Assembly: GCA_916700875.1 (NCBI GenBank)
Contig: CAKAKS010000039.1
Span: 26,872,315-26,936,314, forward strand
Source: Sebastes aleutianus
Taxonomy: Eukaryota > Chordata > Actinopteri > Perciformes > Sebastidae
Direction: 5' to 3'
DNA: 64,000 nt
The notes below the pieces were generated by a model. It was not told the origin of the DNA. It worked only from the letters and a program-made list of their open reading frames with translations, and ran no database searches. The position numbers were made by a program, and so were the translations under genes. Below are positions 11,959 through 64,000 of this stretch, piece by piece (within the stretch, counting starts at the first letter, position 1; each line of letters starts with the position of its first letter).

Positions 11959-13010
11959 TCCCTCGTCTTCAACCTCTCTCCCTGGTTACTGGTGGTGTTT
12001 TCCACTACAGAGGCCCTTCAATTGTGTTTTTTACATGAGTTTTCCCAGGATGTGTCTAACCTGTTAGCACAAAGCATTTTATTATTGAAGCATTTCATCA
12101 CTGTGACACAGCAATCGATTTTTATTTCCAACTTTCTGGAATAATTTACTTTTCACAGTCCATTTTATATTCTATATCAGTGGTGGTGTATACTACTGAA
12201 TGGCATCAGCCTTGGCCAGAGATAATGGTCTGCTCCACACTATCAATGGTGTTTTTCATGCTGAACACTTGTTTGCTGCCCTGCTGAGTGTATTTCAAGA
12301 CATGAACGCACTTCAAAGTATTTGAGGAGGATAAAGGGCTCAGAGTCTTTCTGTCCTCTGTATCTTATCAAAGATGATGTTAATATACCTCAGGTTTTGT
12401 TAAGTTGACCTACAGTCGTGGGGGTTACCGTGGTAACCAGATGTGGGTATTGTGGTCTGTGATATGGTGAACAACAACGTAAAATACTGATCGTAGGAAA
12501 TCAAAATCCACCCATTAAAACAGAAGAAAAAATAAAAAAGGGGATTTACAATTTGTTTTGTCCAGGATGAGCACAACAAACTGACAAAAAAAGACCTATA
12601 AAAATGGCTAGATAAACAGAATAATAATTAATTATCTTTAAATAGTGTCACACATTTCTTTATTTGATAATACTAAATTAAAAGGAAGCTTTCTTCTCTC
12701 CCGCTCTCCTCTGCTCCTCTGTCTGTGCCGCTGGCTCGGTCTGACGGACAGCCAAACACACCAATCACACGCATGCTCTTTCCTCCGTCGCCATGACAAC
12801 TACCTGCTGGACATGCCTTCTCTCAGTGCTACTTAACATTAACCTGTGGAGAGACGGGCAATCATCTAAGCAAGGTAATGAATGACTGTAGCATGATTAA
12901 AACAGCTTGCTTTAATATTCCTGCACAGCATAGATTTGGTGTTTTCATTTTGTTAGGGTATATTATCTTTTACTTCATATACTGTATGACCAGTGTTGTA
13001 TGTTTTTCAT
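11959..13010. other. Intergenic, nothing coding recognised
   Basis: Apart from the palindromic X-box-like site at 12,424, I see no gene, RNA or transposon end. The plus-strand frame at 12,645-12,836 has no family features. Confidence 0.3.
12424..12437. promoter_or_regulatory. Palindromic RFX X-box-like site
   Basis: GTTACCGTGGTAAC fits the RFX consensus GTNRCC-N2-RGYAAC on both strands. It lies about 1.2 kb downstream of the ranbp10 stop and far from any promoter I can see, so function is unproven. Confidence 0.35.
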
Positions 13011-13016
13011 TTTATT
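13011..13016 (-). terminator. ranbp10: Candidate polyadenylation signal of ranbp10
   Basis: TTTATT on the plus strand is AATAAA on the transcribed strand, about 635 nt after the ranbp10 stop. It would give a 3' UTR containing the foldback element at 13.1-13.5 kb. Other AATAAA copies further downstream are possible. Confidence 0.3.
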
Positions 13017-13084
13017 ATGCATGTAATTCACAATGAGATGCTTCACTATAGGAAAATAATGGAGGGAGACTGAGGTGGTTCATG

Positions 13085-13560
13085 CTGCGTTACACCCAGT
13101 TTCGAGAAACAGACAGAGGAGTACCGACACCGGAGCAAAGCAATGTACTGTTGTGGACGGGGCCGGCAGAAAAACTTATTTTAACCACATTAAAGAAAGG
13201 CTCACCCCAAAAAAAAAATCGATATTGGTTTAAGTGTACGCTATATTTATAATATTTTCACCACTTTATCTTGCCGTCAGACGGCCCTTTCCAATGGGGA
13301 ATTGAACTGAAAGTAAAGTTATCTATGCTCTCTCCAAAGCCACAAGACTCCGTTGACAAAAACAGTATAGATACGTTCCACTTTAAACTGATAATGATTT
13401 TTTTAGGTGATCCTTTCTTTTAGATGGCTAAAATACATTTTGCTGCTGCCCCCGTTCACAGCTGTACATTGCTTTGCTACGGTGTCGGTACTCCGGTCTG
13501 TATCTCCTAACATGGGAGCGCACCGACCGCCATCTACTCTGAGTATTACACCGACTATGA
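13085..13560. mobile_element. Foldback MITE in the presumed ranbp10 3' UTR
   Basis: GAGTACCGACACCGGAGC (13,120-13,137) pairs with an inverted copy at 13,464-13,494 (GCTACGGTGTCGGTACTC). The arms extend with CAGACAGAGGA versus TCCGGTCTG. It begins within about 100 nt of the ranbp10 stop, so an unspliced 3' UTR would contain a strong hairpin. No protein is encoded. Confidence 0.6.
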
Positions 13561-13633
13561 ATTAAGTACCTTGTACAACCCTACTTCAAAACACCCAAAC
13601 TATAACTTTAATGTCTTATACTACATAAACGTA

Positions 13634-13642
13634 CTCACCTGG
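13634..13642 (-). other. ranbp10: Strong splice donor consensus just after the ranbp10 stop
   Basis: On the transcribed strand CCAG|GTGAGTA lies 11 nt after the TAG stop, with GT at 13,638-13,637. It is one of the strongest donors in the gene. Used, it would open a 3' UTR intron; so close to the stop it should not trigger nonsense-mediated decay. Use is unproven. Confidence 0.35.
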
Positions 13643-13649
13643 ACCTGGG

Positions 13650-58582
<44,933 letters not shown>

Positions 58583-58760
58583 TTTCTGTTTTGTAGGCCC
58601 TCTTTGTATCTTATTGTTCGTTTTCTTTTCTATCCAAAAGCACCCCGTGTGTCAGTCTGTAGGCTCAGAGAGTGAGAGGGACTGAGGGGAGAAAATAGCA
58701 GCGGTGTGTGACATCCCCGGATAAGCAGCAGCAGAATGTACTGTAGGCTGGGAGCAGTGC
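58583..58760 (-). promoter_or_regulatory. ranbp10: ranbp10 5' UTR and core promoter (approximate)
   Basis: GC content rises just upstream of the ATG and there is no TATA box at an obvious place. Extent is a guess from composition. Confidence 0.4.
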
Positions 58761-58763
58761 CTC

Positions 58764-58778
58764 TTGGGTAATGTAGTT
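58764..58778. promoter_or_regulatory. ZNF143/THAP11-type motif, weaker copy
   Basis: Reverse strand AACTACATTACCCAA resembles the ACTACAATTCCCA promoter motif, with one change in the TTCCC core. Confidence 0.4.
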
Positions 58779-58873
58779 CAGCTGCTCATTCGCGTTTATG
58801 ATACTGTCTCTAGAAATGACTACAAAGCTCCACTATAGTTATCCGGGTTCAGGGGCTTCCAATGAGAGAGGTA

Positions 58874-58888
58874 GCTGGGAAATGTAGT
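58874..58888. promoter_or_regulatory. ZNF143/THAP11-type motif
   Basis: Reverse strand ACTACATTTCCCAGC closely fits the ACTACAATTCCCAGC motif bound by ZNF143/THAP11 at many housekeeping promoters. It lies about 290 bp upstream of the ranbp10 ATG. Confidence 0.55.
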
Positions 58889-58937
58889 CTTTCAACTGTT
58901 AAATTTAGACCATGTAGACCGTTTTTTAGAACATTAT

Positions 58938-60158
58938 ATAATTGTATCTTCATCTATAATTGTCATCCACATGTGGCACATGTATTAGAGGAAATGAAAC
59001 ATAAATATCTTTGCTATTTAGATGGGGGGAAAAAAGCAAAGTGTATTTTTAGCAAAATATGCCTAAAGACAGAGTTTCTATTCAAGTGACTTTAGCATGG
59101 TGTTTTTCTTATCATCTGTGTCATCACTTCTATATTACATTATGTAATTGTATCTTCATCTATAATTTTTATCCAAATGTGGCACATGTATTAGAGAAAG
59201 TGAAACATCAATATATTTGCTAGCTGGATGAGGGGGGGAAAGCAAAGTGTATTTTTTAGCTTAATATGCCTAAAGACAGAGTTTCTATTCAAGTGATTTT
59301 AGTGTTTTTCTTATCATCTGTGTCATCACTTCTATATTACATTAAGTAATTATTAGCTAAATATTGGTAGTTTTTTATGTGATATTTATGAAGTAGGTTA
59401 CCTGATTGTTTATTTTATTCACAATATAGGATATTTGTTATTAGAAGTCAGGGTTAATGTAGAGTTATAAAAGCTGCTGTTTCCTGGGGCACATGTGTTA
59501 GAGGAAGTGAAACATAAATATCTTTGCTAGCTAGATGGGGGGAAAAAAAGCAAAGTGTATTTTTAGCTAAATATGCCTGCTCCTTAAGACAGAGTTTCTA
59601 TTCAAATGATTTTAGCATGGCTTTTTTCTTATCATCTGTGTTATCACTTCTATATTACATTATGTAATTATCAGCTAAATATTTGGTAGTTGCAGTTTTT
59701 ATGTGATATTTATGAAGCAGGTTACCTGATTGTTTATTTATCCATCATATAGGCTATTTGTTATTAGAAGTCAGGGTTAATACTGTGTATATACTGCTCC
59801 TATTTTTATACTTCCTTCTATTTAAATGGTTCATATTTTGTTAGACTATGTTTAGCTCGTTTTTTACTGTGTTAGCTGATGCATTTTGTTTTTTGCACTA
59901 TCCCCTTTGCTGCTGTACACTGCACATTTCCCCACTGTTGGACTAATAAAGGAATATCTTATCTTATATATTTTCTTATCATCTGTGTCATCATGTCTAT
60001 ATTACATTATGTAATTATTAACTAAATATTGATAGTTGTAGTTTTTATGTGATATTTATGAATTAAGTTACCTGATTGTTTATTTATTCGTCATATAGGC
60101 TTATTTGTTATTAGAAGTCAGGGTTAATGTAGGGTTATAAAAGCTTCTGTTTCCCCGT
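58938..60158. repeat. Locally duplicated AT-rich repeat between the two genes
   Basis: At least four partial copies of one unit: beginning at about 58,938, 59,145, 59,486 and 59,971. Shared words include GGCACATGTATTAGAG, AAGCAAAGTGTATTTTTAGC, AGACAGAGTTTCTATTCAA, CTTATCATCTGTGTCATCA and TTATTAGAAGTCAGGGTTAA. Copies differ by small changes and truncations. The last is cut by a retroposon tail. Confidence 0.85.
59781..59970 (+). mobile_element. LINE 3' tail inserted in the duplicated repeat
   Basis: GCTGTACACTGCACATTTCC then CCACTGTTGGACTAATAAAGG and AATATCTTATCTTAT is a common fish retroposon end. It interrupts a repeat unit that resumes right after it. Confidence 0.65.
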
Positions 60159-60263
60159 GGTTAATGTCTATCATGTTCAAAGTTTTCATCTTACACAATT
60201 TGACATCTAGTTAGGCGCGCCGCGGTCGACTATGTGTGGGGTCCTGCTGCGTGATCTGTCCTC

Positions 60264-60277
60264 GTTACCATGGAAAC
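60264..60277 (+). promoter_or_regulatory. RFX X-box upstream of tsnaxip1
   Basis: GTTACCATGGAAAC matches the ciliary X-box consensus RTHNYY-AT-RRNRAC at every position. It lies 151 bp before the tsnaxip1 ATG, close to a short CpG-rich patch at 60,214-60,230. RFX factors drive many ciliary and sperm-flagellum genes. Confidence 0.6.
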
Positions 60278-60427
60278 CGTGTTACAGTGCCTGCTGTGTT
60301 CTGATGCTAAAGCCTCAACCTCGAGCTGAACGGACCACATTGAGCAGGTTAAAGCAGGTTAAAGCAGGTTAACGCGGACAGAAGAGGTTGTTATGCTGTT
60401 ATTTAGCCTTCATACAGTCGCTATAAG

Positions 60428-60483
60428 ATGCCAGCACATAAAGATGTTAAATTTCCACCTTTAACAGCGTCACAAAAACAAAG
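60428..60483 (+). CDS. tsnaxip1: tsnaxip1 exon 1
   Basis: The first ATG with a good context (AAGATGC) opens MPAHKDVKFPPLTASQKQ. Two donors give the same phase: AG|GCAAGT at 60,484, a strong GC-AG type site, or AAAAG|GTTGTC at 60,499, a weaker GT site adding five residues. Read-through hits a stop after a further 12 codons. Choice of start and donor is uncertain. Confidence 0.55.
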
Positions 60484-63400
60484 GCAAGTGTTTAAAAGGT
60501 TGTCATGCAGCGAAACTGTTTCTATTATTGTAGGTAACTAGTTAGGTGGCTGTATAGCTAAGAGTTAACTAATATAAACTAAAATGTTAAATGTAACTTA
60601 GCTCTGTTCTTTTTTTTAATTATTATTTTAGACTAACATATGACCATAGACTACACAAAACTGTCCAGACATCAGACGAAGGGCAAGAAGGAGAAAGTGC
60701 TGGTGCTGTTTCTGTCCAACCTGCAGCCAGAAAGGTAAAGTTAAGCAACCCAGGTATGGAGGACAAAATAAATAAAATACAAAAATAAATAAATGATTCG
60801 ATAAATAAATAAATTTGTCATTAAAATAGCAAAAATAATATTCTAAAAAAATATACCAATTAATTGATAAAATACAAAAAATAAATAAATGAATAATATA
60901 ATAATAAATACATTTGTCATTAAATAAAGCAAAAATAATATTCTAATTAATAACAATTAATTGATAAAATGTGACATAAATAGATATTTCTGTTTAAATT
61001 TACTTGTTTATTGATTTATCTTTTTTTTAATTCCTTTATTTATTTACTCTTCTGTTTAATTTTCCCTTTCATTTATTTATGTATTTATCTTTTTGTAATT
61101 TTTTAATTTTTAATTTTTTAATCAACTTATTTTGCATTTATTTATTTGTTTATTCCTGCCTCATTATGCAAATGAGGGGGCTGTCACTCAATGTCTGTCA
61201 TCATTGGGTCAGGGTGCATAACTATATGCTAGCTATACAAAAACAAATAAATGACTCGATAAATAAATACATTTGTCATTAAATATAGCAAAAATAATAT
61301 TCTAAATAAATGTAACAATTAATTGATCAAATGTGACATGAATAGATATTTCTGTTTAAATTTACTTGTTTATTTATTTATCTTTGTAGTAATTCCTTTA
61401 TTTATTTACTCTTCTGTTTAATTTTCCCTTTAATTTTTTTATTTATTTTTAATTTTTAATTTTTAATCAACTTATTTTGCATTTATTTAATTGTTTATTC
61501 CTGCCTCATTATGCAAATGAGGGGGCTGTCATTCAATGTCTGAAAAACTATATGCTAGCTAGCTATACATAAATAAATAAAAAGGAAAATTAAGCAGAAC
61601 GGTAAAGAAATAAGGGAATTAATACGAAGATAAATAAATAAAGAAGCAAATTAAAACATATATATCAATTAATGCCTACATTTATTTTCAATATTATTTA
61701 TATTTTATTTTTGCAGATACCATCCTCCATACCCAGGAAGCTACAGGTTCATCAAACCTGGCAGAATTTCATTTATGAAAATCCTACTTTATTATTGAAT
61801 ATGAATAATAGACCCATATATTTTGATTGCTGTGAAGATGATTTGTCAAAATAGTCAATTGCTGCCTCCCCTCTTCACTATTAAAGCTGTGTTGTATGTT
61901 TGTGTGTGTGTGGTGGAATAAACCCTATAGTTGAGCTGGACGGGATGCAGTTACATTTATGCCGGACCAGGGAAAAAGCCTCAACTCCTGATGCACCTGG
62001 AGAGCTATGTGAACAAGGAGCTGCATACTATCAGCTCCCATGAGCCAAAATTTCAGGAACTGAAACTACAGGTGCTATGTAAACCAGAAGAAATACAATA
62101 CACACATTTTTATTGTCAGAGAGAGTACTCACATATCTCAATCTGGCCACAGGTCTACCGTGATATCTTTGGTTGTTTCATCAAAGAGTTCAAAACCTAC
62201 CAACCGCTTCTTTCTGCCATCAAGAAGGAATATGACAACACTTTAGGTCAGTACCTCTATGAGTAAGTCTGTCTGATCGTTTTCATTTCTTACACAGTAT
62301 AATGCTCCTCTGAATGGTGTCTTAAAGTGCTATAAAATTAAGGAAAAATATAATAATAATATTATATATATTATAATAATTATAATAAAGGGAAAGCCTG
62401 TCTTTGAGGAAGACCTGAAATATTGTGACGATATCCTTTGGAGAATTAGGTTACATTTCTACAAGAAAAAAGCCAGTTTGTTTGGTTCACATTGTGTCTG
62501 CGGCTTCCACTTAAGCCAGAAATTTTGATCAAAGATCAGAGACCTAAAGAAATGCCCTTGATTTTTTTTTTATATATATAAAGTTGTAGACTGTTAATGT
62601 AGTTTGGAACGATCTAAGTTGCACCGATAAGGTGAAGTACTGCCAGCCACCATGGTGCCGTCTAATTGAGCCAGAAAAACCTAAAACATAGTAAAATGAT
62701 GACAGTTAAAATAAATCAGAAATCTGTAGTTACACAATCTTATTTTAATAATAGAACATATTTAAGAATTGCTTACTAAAGACAAACACAAATGGAACAA
62801 AAGCAAAATATCCTTGTGGAGGTTAAAAAACTGAATCATCGAATGAAACTCTTAAATTTAAGAGTTCAGTGATTGCTGTGTACAACATATAACCAAAATC
62901 ATATCCTATGATGCTGCAAAAATAAATAAATAAATACTAAATGAGAAGTTAGCTAAGTGCACATGCAGGACATACTGTAGAAAGAGTGTTATTTCCAAAT
63001 ATATATGCACTGATTGGAAATCCTGAATCATGTTTTGATCATGTTTCATGTGCAACTACCGCTGTAATTATTTTTATTGTTGATTAATCATTAATAATTG
63101 TTATTTTTTTTCAGTGTATCCATTAGTCATTTATCCTGTAAAATATTTAGCATAATGCCCATCACAACTTCTTAGATCCTTTAGTGACTGATGTCTTCAA
63201 ATTACTCAATCATTTAATTTTCATTATAGATTTCATGATAGATCATTTTAATGCATTTTGCATCTGTTCAGCATATCAGCAGGATCAAATCAGAGAACTG
63301 GAACCACTGCGATCCCATCTGAGGCTGGTGACAGAGGAATGTGACAGGAAGATTCAAGCTCGCTGGGCAGAGGAGCAGTGCGAGATTGGAGCCTTGAAAA

Positions 63401-63911
63401 GGGAGAAGCAGCAACTACGGAGGGACATCAAAGCCATGGCGGAGAAAGAAAAGGCCATGCAGGCAGTGGTACATGACATACTTGTAAAGTGGTATTCTAA
63501 CCACATTTCTTTATTCATTCATGTGACTTTTTAAGGAATGCGACTTGGTGGGACTAATTTCCACATGAATTCCTTGTCTTAAATATTATCTCAAATATTT
63601 ATTTCATGTGCTGTCCTGATTTCAAACATTTGTCTGAAAAGGTTATTTAGAGTCACAGATCCATTTATCCAAAACATGTTTTGTTTGAGATTCTGTTCAG
63701 ATAGCAAGGTCACTGGTAGATTACCACTATCTTGCCTCACCCACCCCACAATCTTCTATTTCTTTCCAGTTGGACCGTCTGCAGTCTGATCTCTCCAACC
63801 AGTATCTACAGTACCGAGATGAGCGTGATGCCCGCAAGTTGTTGATCTGGCAGCTCAATAACCTAAATAGAAGCTCTGTGAAGGAGGAGAATCCTGCTGA
63901 TGAAAACACAG
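60428..63911 (+). CDS. tsnaxip1: Translin-associated factor X-interacting protein 1, 5' part
   Basis: Seven exons join in frame into about 254 codons and the gene runs off the right edge. The product binds translin-associated factor X (TSNAX) and is mainly known from testis; it is a coiled-coil protein. Exons 4-7 carry the family's N-terminal domain: LLMHLESYVNKELH, VYRDIFGCFIKEFKTYQPLL, IRELEPLRSHLRLVTEECD, AEEQCEIGALKREKQQLRRD and LSNQYLQYRDERDARKLLI. All align with human TSNAXIP1. The N-terminal exons 1-3 are less conserved and less certain. The gene is divergent from ranbp10 as in human. Exon positions: 60428-60483 (or 60498), 60632-60734, 61717-61746, 61931-62071, 62153-62246, 63272-63468, 63770-63911. 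Confidence 0.85.
60632..60734 (+). CDS. tsnaxip1: tsnaxip1 exon 2
   Basis: 103 nt, phase 2 in and phase 0 out, encoding LTYDHRLHKTVQTSDEGQEG and ESAGAVSVQPAARK. Acceptor TTATTTTAG after a T-rich tract, donor AAG|GTAAAG. It is open only in the phase that fits exon 1. Confidence 0.65.
60778..61600. repeat. AT-rich direct duplication in tsnaxip1 intron 2
   Basis: Two copies of an approximately 300-330 bp unit, at about 60,866-61,199 and 61,240-61,543. Each has AATTAATTGAT, GATATTTCTGTTTAAATTT, ACTCTTCTGTTTAATTTTCC and ends CATTATGCAAATGAGGGGGC. AAATAAAT low-complexity sequence precedes each. Both contain the octamer ATGCAAAT. Confidence 0.85.
61717..61746 (+). CDS. tsnaxip1: tsnaxip1 exon 3 (30-nt candidate)
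   Basis: Between a good acceptor (TTTTTGCAG) and a modest donor (CAG|GTTCAT) lie ten codons, IPSSIPRKLQ, phase 0 at both ends. It can be present or absent without changing frame, so it may be optional or not real. Confidence 0.4.
61931..62071 (+). CDS. tsnaxip1: tsnaxip1 exon 4
   Basis: 141 nt, phase 0 at both ends. The conserved part is GKKPQLLMHLESYVNKELH, then EPKFQELKLQ, matching human KPQYLEELENYLRKEL. The only acceptor that fits the phase is CCCTATAG before 61,931; its pyrimidine tract is poor, so the 5' edge is less sure than the 3' edge (CAG|GTGCTA). Confidence 0.75.
62153..62246 (+). CDS. tsnaxip1: tsnaxip1 exon 5
   Basis: 94 nt, phase 0 in and phase 1 out, encoding VYRDIFGCFIKEFKTYQPLL then SAIKKEYDNTL, close to human PYREIFEFFIEDFKTYKPLL. 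Acceptor GGCCACAG, donor TTAG|GTCAGT. Confidence 0.9.
62247..63271. other. tsnaxip1 intron 5, no element recognised
   Basis: AT-rich intron with short low-complexity tracts (TAATAATAT near 62,350 and AAATAAAT near 62,920). No exon recognised. Confidence 0.4.
63272..63468 (+). CDS. tsnaxip1: tsnaxip1 exon 6
   Basis: 197 nt, phase 1 in and phase 0 out, encoding AYQQDQIRELEPLRSHLRLV then the charged coiled coil RWAEEQCEIGALKREKQQLR. Acceptor CTGTTCAG, donor GTG|GTACAT (weak, but the frame into exon 7 fits human). Confidence 0.9.
63770..63911 (+). CDS. tsnaxip1: tsnaxip1 exon 7 (last exon in the window)
   Basis: 142 nt, phase 0 in and phase 1 out, encoding LDRLQSDLSNQYLQYRDERD then ARKLLIWQLNNLNRSS, matching human LAEEYLHYLSERDACKILI. 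Acceptor TCTTTCCAG, donor ACAG|GTAGAG. The gene continues beyond 64,000. Confidence 0.9.
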
Positions 63912-63913
63912 GT

Positions 63914-64000
63914 AGAGCTGCAACTATTCATTTATTATTCAAATAGTCTATCAGTCGATCAACTGAAAATTAATCAGAAACGATTTCGATAATCAATTAA
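63914..64000. mobile_element. Start of a dispersed repeat in tsnaxip1 intron 7
   Basis: AGAGCTGCAACTATTCATTT then GAAACGATTTCGATAATCAA resembles the fish AGGGCTGCAACTAACGATTA repeat. It is cut by the window edge and begins a few bases after the donor. Confidence 0.5.

Noticed and set aside
60214..60230. Overlapping AscI, SacII and SalI sites, as in a cloning linker
   Set aside because: Flanks are continuous fish sequence with no vector backbone; a CpG-rich promoter patch explains it better.

Overview
The window is animal nuclear DNA, almost certainly from a teleost and probably a percomorph. It holds two spliced protein genes in a head-to-head arrangement. The rest is a dense bed of short non-autonomous DNA transposons, decayed LINE pieces and microsatellites. 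There is no bacterial or viral gene organisation. None of the longer open frames outside the exons described here looks like a real gene.

Region 1 to about 13.6 kb is the flank downstream of the first gene. It holds a hAT end, foldback elements (1.4-1.9, 2.1-2.7, 9.9-10.4 and 11.1-12.0 kb), an ATGG microsatellite and stretches where I recognise nothing. Region 13,650-58,582 on the minus strand is a complete ranbp10 gene. I could join 14 coding exons with consistent phases into 620 codons including the stop. The product is a SPRY-LisH-CTLH-CRA scaffold protein of the CTLH E3 ligase family. Its introns carry nearly every transposon family in the window, some nested. One is an unusual hAT inside another hAT whose interior contains a piece of 28S ribosomal RNA gene.

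Region 58.6-60.4 kb is the divergent promoter interval. It has two ZNF143/THAP11-type motifs near ranbp10, about 1.2 kb of locally duplicated AT-rich repeat, and an RFX X-box shortly before the second gene. From 60,428 to the right edge on the plus strand lies the 5' part of tsnaxip1 (seven exons seen, about 254 codons, continuing past the window). It encodes a coiled-coil partner of translin-associated factor X expressed in testis and ciliated cells. The ranbp10-tsnaxip1 neighbourhood is also found on human 16q22, which supports the choice of RANBP10 over its paralogue RANBP9.

The most interesting signals are these. Ranbp10 exon 11 is wedged between a UG repeat and a complementary AC repeat that directly abut its two splice sites, and other ranbp10 splice sites are also built into microsatellites. 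A 28S rRNA fragment sits in a nested hAT. A perfect X-box lies upstream of tsnaxip1. A strong splice donor lies 11 nt after the ranbp10 stop, next to a foldback transposon. All gene calls rest on reading the translated exons against remembered family sequences; no database search was run.
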